Notes under the pieces: model-generated
Seen by the model: the letters and a program-made list of their open reading frames with translations, nothing else
What the model was told of the DNA's origin: nothing
The model's database searches: none
Program-made: the position numbers and the translations under genes
In this document: one piece after another, positions 37,581-47,046 of the stretch
How the letters are laid out: each line of letters begins with the position of its first letter
Numbering within the stretch: the first letter of the stretch is position 1
Origin: Rheinheimera maricola
Lineage (GTDB): Bacteria > Pseudomonadota > Gammaproteobacteria > Enterobacterales > Alteromonadaceae
Direction: 5' to 3'
DNA: 64,000 bases
Assembly: GCF_016918075.2 (NCBI RefSeq)
Contig: NZ_JAERPS020000002.1
Coordinates: forward strand, 1-64,000

Positions 37581-38210
37581 TTATGCCTTCTCGACTTGTT
37601 CAGTACGGAAGGTACGCAGTATCCAGATAAAGCCGGCAATGATAATAAAGGCACTAGGCGGCATTAGCAGCAAGCCCATTGGCTGATACCAGCCACCGTC
37701 TTTAACCAAAGGCAGAATTTCAATGCCAAACACCGTACCTGAACCACCCAGCTCACGGATAAAAGCCACTGTCATCAGCACTACGCTGTAGCCTAAGCCG
37801 TTACCGATACCGTCTAAAAAGCTGATACCCGGTGCGCTTTTCATTGCGTATGCTTCAGCACGACCCATTACGATACAGTTGGTAATGATCAAACCAACAA
37901 ATACTGACAGCTCTTTTGCCACATCATAAGCGAAGGCTTTCAATAGTTGGTCTACCACTATTACCAATGACGCGATAATGGTCATCTGCACAATAATGCG
38001 CACACTTGAAGGAATATGGTTGCGGATTAAGGAGATAAAAAAGTTAGAGAAAGCCGTTACCAAGGTAAGTGCTATACACATTACCAGGGCTTTATCCATC
38101 TTCGTAGTTACCGCCAGGGCTGAACAGATACCCAGTACCTGCAGCGCTATCGGGTTGTTAGCAAACACCGGCCCAAACAGGACGGTTTTGATTTCTTTTG
38201 CATTAGCCAT
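37581..38210 (-). CDS. nqrD: Na+-NQR subunit D
   Basis: This is an integral membrane subunit of about six helices that pairs with Nqr[25 protein letters not shown] and [14 protein letters not shown] are signature segments. The length is 209 aa. Its start overlaps the nqrC stop by 8 bp, which indicates translational coupling. Confidence 0.97.
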   Translation of the reverse strand: MANAKEIKTVLFGPVFANNPIALQVLGICSALAVTTKMDKALVMCIALTLVTAFSNFFISLIRNHIPSSVRIIVQMTIIASLVIVVDQLLKAFAYDVAKELSVFVGLIITNCIVMGRAEAYAMKSAPGISFLDGIGNGLGYSVVLMTVAFIRELGGSGTVFGIEILPLVKDGGWYQPMGLLLMPPSAFIIIAGFIWILRTFRTEQVEKA

Positions 38211-38988
38211 TGTTTAATGCTCCATCACGCACTTTAGCCAGGAATGGGGCAAAACCCTTAGCACCTGCCCAAAAATCAAAAGTGTATTGCACGCCATTGC
38301 TGGTTAACGTTGCACCAGACAACCCGTCAACTTCAAACGCAGAGTCAGGGCTGGCATTACCCGGCTTAACTACTTTAATTGCTGGTTCACCAGAGGCATC
38401 CAGTAGCTTCTTACCTTCAAACTGGGCCACCCATTTCGGGTTCTGCACTTCGCCACCTAAACCAGCAGTTTCACCTTGCTCATAGTAGTTAAGGCCTTTA
38501 ATGGTAGTGCCATCAGCACCTAAAGCCAAAAAGGCATGCATGGTTGACCAAAGACCATAGCCGTGAACCGGCAACACGATTGCAGATAATTCGCCTGACG
38601 CTACACCATTCTCGTAAGCCAGATAGACCGGGGCTACTTTAGCTCGGGTTTTAATTGATGCTAAGTCCTCTTCACCGCTTAACCGTACACTTTCATCAGG
38701 GCTTTTCATGAACTTGCGATAATCATAGTTTGCCGGCTTTTCGACAAACTCACCGCTGTCCATATCAACAAAACGCTCTTCAATGTGCTTGCTGTACAAT
38801 TCAGAAATGTTGCCACCAGTCAATAAACCGGTAACCGCCAGTACGTTTTTCTGCGAATCTAATAGCTTATTCGCGTTTTGCTGCGGCCGTAATTGCACTG
38901 CCGCAGTCGATACGATAATCGCACAGACTAAACATAGCGAGATGACTACGATCAGCGTTTTGCTGATGCTATCGTTATTACTAGACAT
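38203..38988 (-). CDS. nqrC: Na+-NQR subunit C
   Basis: NqrC carries covalently bound FMN on its periplasmic side. The attachment motif SGAT is in [12 protein letters not shown], with the FMN-accepting Thr at about residue 227. One N-terminal membrane helix spans about residues 10-30. I use the ATG at 38988, preceded by GGAGG and giving 261 aa; a longer upstream reading overlaps nqrB with unrelated sequence. The start overlaps the nqrB stop by 8 bp. Confidence 0.96.
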   Translation of the reverse strand: MSSNNDSISKTLIVVISLCLVCAIIVSTAAVQLRPQQNANKLLDSQKNVLAVTGLLTGGNISELYSKHIEERFVDMDSGEFVEKPANYDYRKFMKSPDESVRLSGEEDLASIKTRAKVAPVYLAYENGVASGELSAIVLPVHGYGLWSTMHAFLALGADGTTIKGLNYYEQGETAGLGGEVQNPKWVAQFEGKKLLDASGEPAIKVVKPGNASPDSAFEVDGLSGATLTSNGVQYTFDFWAGAKGFAPFLAKVRDGALNNG

Positions 38989-40192
38989 TACGTGCCAGCC
39001 TCCGTTTGATGTTGGCCTGAGCCACGAAGAAATCGAACAATGGTGCAAACAAGTTTGCAAATAATATGGCTAACATCATACCTTCCGGATAAGCCGGGTT
39101 AGCGACACGGATCATCACTACCATAAAGCCAATCAGAATTCCGTAAGCCCATTTACCGCCGTCGGTGAAAGATGCCGATACCGGGTCTGTTGCCATAAAG
39201 AACATACCAATAGCAAAACCACCCAACACCAAGTGCCAGTGCCACGGCATAGCAAACATTGCATTCGATTCAGAACCGATAGCATTGAACAGATAAGCAG
39301 TTAACACCATACCGACCAACACACCAGATACGATGCGCCACGAGGCAATACGGAAGTAAATTAGTGCTAAACCACCAATTAACAACGCCAGTACTGAGGT
39401 TTCACCCACTGAGCCTGGAACAAAACCGTAAAATGCATCCAGCCACTGTTGCGAACTGGCTGCCCAGCTGTAATCCAAATCACCCGATGCGGCTTTACTC
39501 AACCAGGTTGCACCTGAGTAACCATCTGCTACTGTCCACACTGCATCACCGGAAATTTGTGCCGGGTAAGCAAAGAACAGGAAAGCACGGCCAGCTAGAG
39601 CAGGGTTTAAAAAATTACGACCAGTACCACCAAACACTTCTTTGGCAACCACAATACCGAAGGTAATACCCAGCGCAACCTGCCACAGTGGAATGGTCGC
39701 AGGCAGAATTAAGGCAAACAGGATAGAGCTGACGAAAAAGCCTTCGTTTACTTCATGCTTACGCACTGAAGCAAACAATACTTCCCAAAAACCGCCAACA
39801 ACAAACGTTACCGCATAAATAGGCAGGAACCAAACCGCGCCGTACCACATTTTGCTGCCCCAGCCGGAATCGACGGTAAGTTCACCGCCAAGTAGCTGGT
39901 AAATAGCAACCTGCCAGGTATCCGGCGTGCCAAAACCCGCTTGCAGGGCAATAACGGCCTGATGACCAATGTTGTACATACCGAAGAACAATGCCGGGAA
40001 CAAGGCCAGCCAGACAAAGATCATGATACGTTTTAAGTCGATACTGTCACGCACGTGAGTACCGTTTTTCGTAACCAGACCTGGGGTATACAGCACAGTA
40101 GCAATAGCTTCGTACAGCGCATACCACTTTTCATATTTACCGCCTTTCTCGAATGACGGCTCAATGCGCTCTAAAAAATGCTTTAAACTCAT
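38981..40192 (-). CDS. nqrB: Na+-NQR subunit B
   Basis: NqrB is the large membrane subunit, holding riboflavin and a covalent FMN and forming the core of the Na+ pathway. The FMN attachment site is T229 in [10 protein letters not shown]. About ten hydrophobic helices follow the N-terminal cytoplasmic segment. The length of 403 aa is normal. It begins 2 bp after the nqrA stop. Confidence 0.97.
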   Translation of the reverse strand: MSLKHFLERIEPSFEKGGKYEKWYALYEAIATVLYTPGLVTKNGTHVRDSIDLKRIMIFVWLALFPALFFGMYNIGHQAVIALQAGFGTPDTWQVAIYQLLGGELTVDSGWGSKMWYGAVWFLPIYAVTFVVGGFWEVLFASVRKHEVNEGFFVSSILFALILPATIPLWQVALGITFGIVVAKEVFGGTGRNFLNPALAGRAFLFFAYPAQISGDAVWTVADGYSGATWLSKAASGDLDYSWAASSQQWLDAFYGFVPGSVGETSVLALLIGGLALIYFRIASWRIVSGVLVGMVLTAYLFNAIGSESNAMFAMPWHWHLVLGGFAIGMFFMATDPVSASFTDGGKWAYGILIGFMVVMIRVANPAYPEGMMLAILFANLFAPLFDFFVAQANIKRRLARNV

Positions 40193-40194
40193 GA

Positions 40195-41532
40195 TTAGCC
40201 TTCCTTCTGAATGGTCGTCAGGCAGTTACGCAGGATCGTACCGTAATCGTATTTGCCAGGACAGACAAAGGTACATAACGCCAAATCTTCTTCATCCAGT
40301 TCCAAGATACCCAATGACACGGCACCGTCTGTGTCACCCGATACCATGTCACGCAACAACAATGTCGGCAAAATATCCAGCGGCATAACACGTTCGTAGT
40401 TGCCAATCGGTACCATGGCCCGGGCAGAGCCGTTGGTGGTTGTCGTCATATTAAATAATCGCGTCGGGCTCAGGTGCGATAAGTAAGCTCGGGTGACAGA
40501 GAACTTTTTAGCGCCTGGTGCAATCCAGCCTAAAAACTCTTTCTCTGTGCCTTCTGCCAACACTGACACCTGAGTATGGTAACGGCCGACATAACCATGT
40601 ACGCCATGGGCTGTTGAGCCTGATAACACAGAGCCAGAAATAATACGGTTTGTTCCTTCCGCTAGTTCACCGGCAGTGAGCTCGCTGACTGATGCACCCA
40701 AGACGGTTTTTATCAGGCGTGGATTTGTTACTGCAGGGCCCGCCAGCGCAATAACACGCTCGCTGTGCAACTCACCGGTAGTGAACAACTTGCCAATAGC
40801 GATTACGTCCTGATAGCCAACATGCCACACAACCTTTTTGGCACTAACCGGATCTAAAAGGTGAATATGCGTACCCACTAAACCTGCTGGATGCGGGCCA
40901 TCAAACTCAACCACGTCAGCTTTGGTTATGGCAGGTACGGTAACACCGGCTTTTTTACTCAGATACAGTTTACCGTCAGTTAGCGTTGCTAATACTGTTA
41001 AGCCCTGAATGAACGCCTCACTGTCAGCCGCAATAACCACAGTTGGGTCTGCAGCCAAAGGATTGGTATCCATGGCGTTAACAAAAATAGCCCGTGGCGT
41101 GCTGTCAATAGCAGGGGTTTGGCTAAACGGCCGGGTGCGCAAAGCTACCCACAGTCCTGAATCCACAATATTTTGCACGACTTGCTCACGGCTTAAACCG
41201 GCAAGCTGGTCGACAGAATATTTGGCAAACTGCACCGCGTCACTGCCTGCTGCTTCAATCACAACAGATTGCAATACTCGTTTGGCACCACGGTTAATTT
41301 GTTTGACAGTCCCTGCCACCGGTGCAGTAAATTTAACACCAGGATTTTTCTTATCTTCGAAAAGTACCTGGCCTTTTTTTACCGTATCGCCAACTTCAAC
41401 TGACATAGTCGGTCGCATACCAACAAACTCTTCGCCTAATACAGCGACTGTTTTGATGGTGTTGCCCGCACTGATCTCTTGTTTAGGACTGCCCGCGAGG
41501 GGAATGTCCAAGCCTTTTTTGAGTTTTATCAT
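40195..41532 (-). CDS. nqrA: Na+-NQR subunit A
   Basis: NqrA is the cytoplasmic, quinone-associated subunit and the first gene of the nqr operon. The ATG at 41532 gives [16 protein letters not shown], which aligns with Vibrio NqrA; a GTG four codons upstream is possible but less likely. Characteristic segments include [14 protein letters not shown] and [12 protein letters not shown]. No strong Shine-Dalgarno sequence precedes the start. A leader of about 130 nt separates it from the predicted promoter. Confidence 0.96.
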   Translation of the reverse strand: MIKLKKGLDIPLAGSPKQEISAGNTIKTVAVLGEEFVGMRPTMSVEVGDTVKKGQVLFEDKKNPGVKFTAPVAGTVKQINRGAKRVLQSVVIEAAGSDAVQFAKYSVDQLAGLSREQVVQNIVDSGLWVALRTRPFSQTPAIDSTPRAIFVNAMDTNPLAADPTVVIAADSEAFIQGLTVLATLTDGKLYLSKKAGVTVPAITKADVVEFDGPHPAGLVGTHIHLLDPVSAKKVVWHVGYQDVIAIGKLFTTGELHSERVIALAGPAVTNPRLIKTVLGASVSELTAGELAEGTNRIISGSVLSGSTAHGVHGYVGRYHTQVSVLAEGTEKEFLGWIAPGAKKFSVTRAYLSHLSPTRLFNMTTTTNGSARAMVPIGNYERVMPLDILPTLLLRDMVSGDTDGAVSLGILELDEEDLALCTFVCPGKYDYGTILRNCLTTIQKEG

Positions 41533-41667
41533 ACGTACTTGCACTACTATTTTGGGAAGAAACAGGGCCTAGTTTTTCAGCTGCTCTATGCGCAGCGCAT
41601 CTGGCTTTATTTTATTCAACTTGTTAGCTGTTTATTTTTAAACCAGATACACGTATTAAAGTGGCGA

Positions 41668-41696
41668 ATTCTAGCATTAATACCGCGGTCTATCTA
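41668..41696 (-). promoter_or_regulatory. Predicted promoter of the nqr operon
   Basis: On the minus strand TAGATA (41696-41691) and TAGAAT (41673-41668), 17 bp apart, fit a sigma-70 promoter. The transcript would carry a leader of about 130 nt containing the palindrome ATGCGCAGCGCAT at 41588-41600. A second palindrome GGTCATTGACC (41738-41748) lies about 40 bp upstream of the -35 and could bind a regulator. Confidence 0.5.
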
Positions 41697-41820
41697 TGCT
41701 GTTAACTAAATTTTCCGCCTAATCGTCTGGTCAAATTGGTCATTGACCGAACCCTAATGCAGCACTAAGTTAGCGCGCTATTGTTGCAAGCGCTCGTCAA
41801 CTTTAGTCTATTTGCGGATA

Positions 41821-41845
41821 AACAAAAGCCGCCTGATGGCGGCTT
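41821..41845 (-). terminator. Terminator of fabV
   Basis: AAGCCGCC (41826-41833) pairs with GGCGGCTT (41838-41845) around TGAT; the A-rich stretch at 41821-41827 supplies the U tract on the minus strand, 8 bp after the fabV stop. The remaining 41533-41820 holds the nqr promoter region and no gene. Confidence 0.85.
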
Positions 41846-41852
41846 GATGAAA

Positions 41853-43046
41853 TTACCCAACAATATTCTGCAACGGTACCATGGGTGACACATCAGCATC
41901 ATAATCAACATGGGCGTAGCCAAAGCCAAATAAACGTAAGAATTCATTATGATAACCTTTGTAATCTGTTAGCGTATCAATGCTATCAGTTGTTACCTGG
42001 CCCCATAACTCTTTTACAGCCTGTTGAATGTGAGCACTTAACTCTTTGCCATCCATGCGCAGACGACCGGCATCGTCCATAATAGGTGTATTGCTATAAA
42101 GTCCTTGCCGGAACAAGCCGTTAATCTGTTCTATACACCCTTCGTGGCTGCCTTCTTCTTTCATCACACGATATAACAAGGATATATAAAGTGGCATGAT
42201 AGGAATGGCCGAGCTGGCCTGCGTGACTAACGCTTTTAATGACGCAACATAAGCTTTGCCTTTTTTGTCGGCTAACTTAGCTGTAATAGCGGCGGCAGCA
42301 CGGTCCAAATCTTCTTTGGCTTTTCCGATAGTGGCTTTGCCGTATATTGGCCAGGTCAACTCTTTGCCAATATAGGTGTAGGCAACTGTCTGACAATTAT
42401 CAGCCAATACGCCAGCAGCATCTAACTGACTTAACCAGCGCTCCCAGTCTTCCCCTCCCATTACTTTCACGGTTTGGTAAATCTCATCGTCGTTGGCCGG
42501 CTCTACCGACACATCTTCAATCTCACGCTTACTGGTATTCAATGTACGAGCGGTGTACGACTGGCCAATGGGCTTTAACACCGAACTGAACACTTCCCCT
42601 GTAACCGGATCTTTGCGACGTGGCGCTGCCAGGCTGTACACGACCAAATCAATTTTGCCCATTTCACTGCGGATAATATCAATAGCTTGCGATTTTAACT
42701 CGTCGGTAAAAGCGTCGCCGTTTATATGCTTGTTCCACAAACCAGCGGCATTAGCAGCTTGTTCGAAGGCGGCGGTGTTGTACCAACCAGCAGAGCCTGT
42801 TTTGCTGTCACTGGGTTCTTTTTCAAAGAAAATACCCAAGGTGTTTGCACCTGAACCAAACGCGGCGGTAATACGTGAAGCCAGACCGTAGCCAGTAGAC
42901 GCGCCAATTACCAGCACGTTTTTTGGCCCGTTGGCCACTGGGCCGCATTTTTTTACGTATTCCATTTGTTCTTTTATGTGTTCGGCACAGCCGACAGGAT
43001 GAGCATTAGTACAGATAAAACCACGAATTTTCGGTTGAATAACCAT
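41853..43046 (-). CDS. fabV: Enoyl-ACP reductase FabV
   Basis: It performs the last reduction in fatty acid elongation with NADH. The NAD-binding loop is VIGASTGYGLASRI and the catalytic pair is Tyr235 and Lys244 (Tyr-X8-Lys), the FabV spacing that distinguishes it from FabI (Tyr-X6-Lys). The length of 397 aa is typical. FabV enzymes are generally tolerant of triclosan, which is family knowledge. It appears to be a single-gene unit ending in its own terminator. Confidence 0.96.
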   Translation of the reverse strand: MVIQPKIRGFICTNAHPVGCAEHIKEQMEYVKKCGPVANGPKNVLVIGASTGYGLASRITAAFGSGANTLGIFFEKEPSDSKTGSAGWYNTAAFEQAANAAGLWNKHINGDAFTDELKSQAIDIIRSEMGKIDLVVYSLAAPRRKDPVTGEVFSSVLKPIGQSYTARTLNTSKREIEDVSVEPANDDEIYQTVKVMGGEDWERWLSQLDAAGVLADNCQTVAYTYIGKELTWPIYGKATIGKAKEDLDRAAAAITAKLADKKGKAYVASLKALVTQASSAIPIMPLYISLLYRVMKEEGSHEGCIEQINGLFRQGLYSNTPIMDDAGRLRMDGKELSAHIQQAVKELWGQVTTDSIDTLTDYKGYHNEFLRLFGFGYAHVDYDADVSPMVPLQNIVG

Positions 43047-43165
43047 GACAGCTCCTGCTGTTGTCTCGACAAAATTGGCGTTAGTGTAAAACTTTACCGC
43101 AGAAAACAGGTCTGATCAGCCGTATTTAGAAAATAATCCTTACCCGGTTTAGTGTCGTGCAATAT

Positions 43166-43192
43166 AAAAAAAGCGTCACATGGACGCTTTTT
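43166..43192 (-). terminator. Terminator overlapping the 3' end of bolA
   Basis: AAAAAGCGTC (43168-43177) pairs with GACGCTTTTT (43183-43192); the A run at 43166-43172 is the U tract on the minus strand. The stem includes the bolA stop codon and its last codons, so coding sequence and terminator share bases. Confidence 0.8.
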
Positions 43193-43517
43193 CAGTTTTC
43201 TCTAGCTGACTACCACCGTAGCAGCGTGGTGATACCGGCGGCTTTTCTGCATAGTATTCATACCACTCGGACGGGGTATAGGTGTGCAAGGCAAGAGCAT
43301 GGATTTTTTCTGCCAGCTCTTCTGCCACTACGGCATTGACGGCGCGATGACGCTGTAACAAACGTTGACCGTCAAAAGCGGGCGTTACTATCACAACTTT
43401 AAAGTGTGATTCAGAACCTGATGGCACATTGTGTAGATGGCTCTCATTCACCACATCCAGGAACACAGGATCAAATGCACTAAGTAACTTCTGTTCAATA
43501 GCGGTGTGAATCAACAT
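43176..43517 (-). CDS. bolA: BolA family protein
   Basis: BolA proteins partner with monothiol glutaredoxins in iron-sulfur handling and affect morphology and envelope genes. The fold is visible as HLHNVPSGSESHFKVVIVTPAFDG and the RHRAVNAVVAEEL helix, with AEKIHALALHTYTPSEW following. The 113-aa size and the HALALHTYTP tail fit BolA rather than IbaG. It stands alone between fabV and the alkB-like gene. Confidence 0.93.
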   Translation of the reverse strand: MLIHTAIEQKLLSAFDPVFLDVVNESHLHNVPSGSESHFKVVIVTPAFDGQRLLQRHRAVNAVVAEELAEKIHALALHTYTPSEWYEYYAEKPPVSPRCYGGSQLEKTEKASM

Positions 43518-43645
43518 AGCTCTAATCCTTTTTTTTCTTCCTATGACTAACTTTAGATGGCCGCAACAAACTTGCCAGCCGGTTCTGCTGTCAAGTTAAA
43601 TAATGCTAACTAACGGGCTGGTGATATTACTAAAAATAAATTTGT

Positions 43646-44269
43646 CTAAGCTTTTGCGGCGATATAACGAAAGGTCAGATTCAGCCGCGCAGCATCGACT
43701 TTGCTTTGCTTAGGTAAACGATGCAGCCAATGCTGCTGACAACCGTTGGACATTAACAGCAGACTGCCAGGCGTTAAATCCAGTGCAAGTTGCCACGCAG
43801 CCGAACGGTGTTTTAGTTCAAAGCGTCGCGACGCCCCCAAACTAACCGATGCGATTGCAGGATCATGCCCCAGCTCTGGCTCGTTGTCAGCATGCCAGCC
43901 CATATATTGCTGACCATCAGCATATAAATTCAATAACACACAATTGAATGGCTGATTTAAAAACCTACTTAGCTGCTGCGCCATGGCTTGCACTGCCGGG
44001 TGCCAGGCTTGGGGGCTAAACGTGGTACCTGAATAACGGTAGCTACAATGTGCATCGCCCATCCAGACTTGATAACGCGGAATCTTCACAGCTTTACCAA
44101 ACATGACAATACTGTCTTGTGTCCACATCAGCTGTTGTTGTAGCTGTTGCATCAATCGCAGTGCTTCATCTGACGCCAACCAATTCGACCATAGCGTTAG
44201 ATGGGCATCCGGCAAACTAAAATGCTGTAAAGGGTATTGCTGGTTGTCGCTATGCAGTTGCCGTGTCAA
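43646..44269 (-). CDS. AlkB-family 2-oxoglutarate/Fe(II) dioxygenase
   Basis: Members repair alkylated DNA or RNA bases by oxidative demethylation. The iron ligands are HAD (GWHADNEPELG) and the distal histidine in HWLHRLPKQ; the 2-oxoglutarate arginines lie in RLNLTFR, and the NLYADGQQYMGWH segment is typical of AlkB homologues related to ALKBH2/3. No ATG fits; the TTG at 44269 is preceded by AAGGTAGG at good spacing. It is divergent from, and slightly overlaps, the region upstream of rlmG. Confidence 0.87.
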   Translation of the reverse strand: MTRQLHSDNQQYPLQHFSLPDAHLTLWSNWLASDEALRLMQQLQQQLMWTQDSIVMFGKAVKIPRYQVWMGDAHCSYRYSGTTFSPQAWHPAVQAMAQQLSRFLNQPFNCVLLNLYADGQQYMGWHADNEPELGHDPAIASVSLGASRRFELKHRSAAWQLALDLTPGSLLLMSNGCQQHWLHRLPKQSKVDAARLNLTFRYIAAKA

Positions 44270-44301
44270 AATGCCTACCTTACTTCTTCATTCGTGTATC
44301 T

Positions 44302-45465
44302 ATGAATACTACATTTACCTATGCTCAGGGCAGCTTGCAATTGCAACGTTGGCCCCTTAATCAGCCGAATAGCAGTTTACAAGCCTGGGATGCCGCCGAT
44401 GAGCTATTGATACAACATACGTTTGAAGCTGCCGAGCAGTTTAAAACGCAGTACCAGCGCGAACCACATTTATTAATTATCAATGACAGCTATGGTGCTC
44501 TGTCGTGCGCGCTGGCGCAATTTCAACAGACACAGATTAATGACTCAGTACTGGCAGAATTAGGCACCCTACACAATCGCAGTCAGAATAATCTTGCGCT
44601 GAATAACCTACAGCAAAAATCCAGCCTGGAGGAATACCCGGACAAGCCGGATATTGTATTGCTGAAACTACCTAATAATCACAGTTATTTGCAATACATT
44701 CTGCAACAATTGGCGAGCACCATTAGCCCAGACAGCGCAGTTTTAGCCAGTGCCAAAGCGAAAGATATCAATCGAAATGTACTGGCAATGTTTAGTTCAA
44801 CTTTGGGACCGACCTCAGCCTCTTTGACCGTAAAAAAATGTCGGTTGGTGCGATGCCAGGTGCAATTGCCATCGTTAGCGGTATCACAGGTACAATTCCC
44901 CCTGCGCTGGCCATTAGAAAACAGTGCTTACACCTTAGTGAATCACGCCAATGTATTTTCGCGCGAAAAACTGGATCAGGGCGCACGCTTTTTCTTGCAG
45001 CATCTTCCTGATATTGAAGATGGCCAAACTATAATTGATTTGGGTTGTGGCAACGGTGTACTTGGGCTGCCTCTGCTAAGCCAGGCAAAAGCAATTCAGA
45101 TGTTGTTTTGCGATGAGTCCTATATGGCGGTTGACTCAGCCAGGCAAACCATTGCGGAAAATCTACCACAGCATCTACTACAATGCCGGTTTATTGCCGA
45201 CGACTGCTTAAGCCAGCAAGCGGATAAATCAGCTGATGTCGTGCTGTGTAACCCACCTTTTCATCAGCAGCATGCCGTTACCAGCCATATTGCCAGCCAA
45301 ATGTTTGCCGACGCTAAGCGCGTATTAAGGCAAGGGGGACGACTACGCATCGTGGCAAACCGCCATTTGGGCTATCAGGATTTACTTAAACGCTTGTTCG
45401 GTAATTGCCGTCACCTAAGTGCTGATGCAAAATTTGTTATCTTAGAAGTCATAAAAAGGAGTTAA
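44302..45465 (+). CDS. rlmG: 23S rRNA (guanine1835-N2)-methyltransferase
   Basis: It methylates N2 of G1835 in 23S rRNA. The N-terminal, degenerate methyltransferase-like domain contains LQAWDAADELL and NDSYGALSCALA, and the C-terminal catalytic domain has IDLGCGNGVLGL and NPPFHQQHA, the rRNA guanine-N2 motif. NHANVFSREKLDQGARFFLQHLP bridges them as in E. coli RlmG. I use the ATG at 44302; a GTG at 44263 is possible. The length is 387 aa. It is followed by yajG after 2 bp. Confidence 0.93.
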   Translation: MNTTFTYAQGSLQLQRWPLNQPNSSLQAWDAADELLIQHTFEAAEQFKTQYQREPHLLIINDSYGALSCALAQFQQTQINDSVLAELGTLHNRSQNNLALNNLQQKSSLEEYPDKPDIVLLKLPNNHSYLQYILQQLASTISPDSAVLASAKAKDINRNVLAMFSSTLGPTSASLTVKKCRLVRCQVQLPSLAVSQVQFPLRWPLENSAYTLVNHANVFSREKLDQGARFFLQHLPDIEDGQTIIDLGCGNGVLGLPLLSQAKAIQMLFCDESYMAVDSARQTIAENLPQHLLQCRFIADDCLSQQADKSADVVLCNPPFHQQHAVTSHIASQMFADAKRVLRQGGRLRIVANRHLGYQDLLKRLFGNCRHLSADAKFVILEVIKRS

Positions 45466-45467
45466 GT

Positions 45468-46019
45468 ATGCGTTTATTACTGCTCGTCGTAGTCCTGTTA
45501 GCCGGTTGCAGCAGCCCGACACCCAGCTTTATTTTATCACCGCAGGTTTTCTGGCCACAGTCAAACCAGCTGCAGCAAAGCAGTTTTGCCTTTAATGTCA
45601 GTGACGAGCGCGGCGTACCCTACTCGCTACGGCTAAGAAATGGCGACAAGGTACAACACATTAAAACGCAAAATGACCTGCGAGCCCAGCTGGAGCAAAC
45701 ACTTTCACAAGTATTAAGCCAGCAAGGTGCCAGCCTTAATAGCAACAGTGCAAAACGGATGACCGTAAAAATTGTCCAGCTACAGGCCTTAGTTGAACAG
45801 CATACACTGGAGCATGCAGTCACTAATCAGGTGGCATTTACCGTTTCAATTCAACATGATCAAGGCACGTTTAGCAAAACCTACTCCGGTGATAGCAGCT
45901 TTACTGCCCCGTTTAAGATGGACGTAGCCGCCGTCGAACGTGAACTACGGGTTTTAATCGAGCAAGTGTTAGCTCAATTGCTACAAGACACTAGCTGGAA
46001 AAATGAGCTAAGGGGATAG
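45468..46019 (+). CDS. YajG family lipoprotein
   Basis: A lipoprotein signal with lipobox LAGC is at residues 11-14, followed by SSPTPSFILSPQ. The rest, 183 aa in total, fits the YajG family of small periplasm-facing lipoproteins of unknown function. AAGGAG precedes the ATG, and the gene starts 2 bp after rlmG and ends 1 bp before the cyclophilin gene, so all three are surely cotranscribed. In enterobacteria YajG lies beside ampG, which is also just downstream here. Confidence 0.88.
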   Translation: MRLLLLVVVLLAGCSSPTPSFILSPQVFWPQSNQLQQSSFAFNVSDERGVPYSLRLRNGDKVQHIKTQNDLRAQLEQTLSQVLSQQGASLNSNSAKRMTVKIVQLQALVEQHTLEHAVTNQVAFTVSIQHDQGTFSKTYSGDSSFTAPFKMDVAAVERELRVLIEQVLAQLLQDTSWKNELRG

Positions 46020-46020
46020 T

Positions 46021-46605
46021 ATGCAATCCTTGACTATTATTGTTGCGCTATGGTTTATGTCTTTTGGCTGTATCGCCGGGCAATTTATTCAGCCAAACAA
46101 TTTATTTCCTAAAGTAAAACTGATGACATCGCATGGCGACATCGTTGTTGAACTGGACCGCAGCAGGGCCCCTATCAGTGTAAATAATTTTCTTAGCTAC
46201 GTTAAAAAGAAGAGTTATGACAACACAGTATTCCATCGCTTAGAACCAGAGTTTGTGCTGCAGGGCGGCGGTTTTGACGCAAACTACCGGCCGGTAGAAG
46301 AGCTCAAAGCGATTTTTAATGAGTCAGGGAATGGCTTGAAAAACCAGCTATACACCATTGCAATGGCCAGACTAAATGATCCGCACAGCGCCACCAGCCA
46401 GTTCTTTTTTAATCTGCAGGATAATACTCACCTGGACCCTGGCAGAACCTGGGGCTATGCCGTGTTTGGTTATATCAGTGAAGGTACTGAGGTCATCGAA
46501 AAAATCCGCGCAATTCCGACCGATACGTCGATAGAGTTAGGCTGGCCTAATGTCCCGGTCGAAAAGGTAGTACTAAAAACCGCTGTCGTGCTGCCAGAGC
46601 AATAA
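46021..46605 (+). CDS. Cyclophilin-type peptidyl-prolyl isomerase, exported
   Basis: It speeds cis-trans isomerisation of prolyl bonds. A hydrophobic signal (about residues 1-20, ending near CIAG) suggests a periplasmic location. The cyclophilin core includes YDNTVFHRLEPEFVLQGGGFD and SATSQFFFNLQDN; the FHR arginine and QFFF residues of the active site are kept. The length is 194 aa. It belongs to the rlmG-yajG unit and precedes a small unknown gene. Confidence 0.91.
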   Translation: MQSLTIIVALWFMSFGCIAGQFIQPNNLFPKVKLMTSHGDIVVELDRSRAPISVNNFLSYVKKKSYDNTVFHRLEPEFVLQGGGFDANYRPVEELKAIFNESGNGLKNQLYTIAMARLNDPHSATSQFFFNLQDNTHLDPGRTWGYAVFGYISEGTEVIEKIRAIPTDTSIELGWPNVPVEKVVLKTAVVLPEQ

Positions 46606-46619
46606 AACCGGCTATACTT

Positions 46620-46657
46620 GCCTTAACAGTTTTTCCATTAGGGGCCACTGTTAAGGC
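46620..46657 (+). promoter_or_regulatory. Inverted repeat covering the ribosome site of the gene at 46663
   Basis: GCCTTAACAGT (46620-46630) and ACTGTTAAGGC (46647-46657) are an exact 11-bp inverted repeat with a 16-nt loop. The 3' arm contains AAGG, the likely Shine-Dalgarno sequence of the ATG at 46663. There is no following U run, so it is not a plain terminator. It could block translation until opened, or be a protein-binding site. Confidence 0.6.
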
Positions 46658-46662
46658 TTGTT

Positions 46663-46983
46663 ATGGCAGAGCAATTCATAGATTTAAAATCACAACAGTT
46701 GATATTTTTTATCTCCCGCTACTTGCGTGGGCGTCTGCCACACAGCGAGTTGCATTTATTTGTCTGGGATACGCTGGAAGAATGGGGCCAGTTGACTTTG
46801 CAGTCTCACCAACCTTATTCACATCGAGAGCGGGTTTTCTGGCATCTTATCCATCAGTTAGAGTTTTGGCCGGCCACAGCGTTAAAACATGATAAGCAGT
46901 TACGTCGCAATATTCAGGACTGTTTGTGTTACCTCAAAGGTTATGGCGTGGCGCCCGCTAATTGTGTGGGTGTCAGACCTTAA
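46663..46983 (+). CDS. Conserved-looking hypothetical protein, 106 aa
   Basis: I do not recognise the family. The protein is soluble, aromatic-rich (several Trp and His residues) and probably all-helical, starting MAEQFIDLKSQQLIFFISRY, with two cysteines late in the chain. It has no signal peptide. It follows the cyclophilin gene by 57 bp containing the inverted repeat at 46620-46657, and lies before ampG. Codon use looks like its neighbours, which supports a real gene. Confidence 0.7.
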   Translation: MAEQFIDLKSQQLIFFISRYLRGRLPHSELHLFVWDTLEEWGQLTLQSHQPYSHRERVFWHLIHQLEFWPATALKHDKQLRRNIQDCLCYLKGYGVAPANCVGVRP

Positions 46984-47046
46984 TTGCTTGACCCGCTCTA
47001 TTTGCAAGGTAAGCTAACAAGCCTGATGGTTTGATGGATTACCGCC

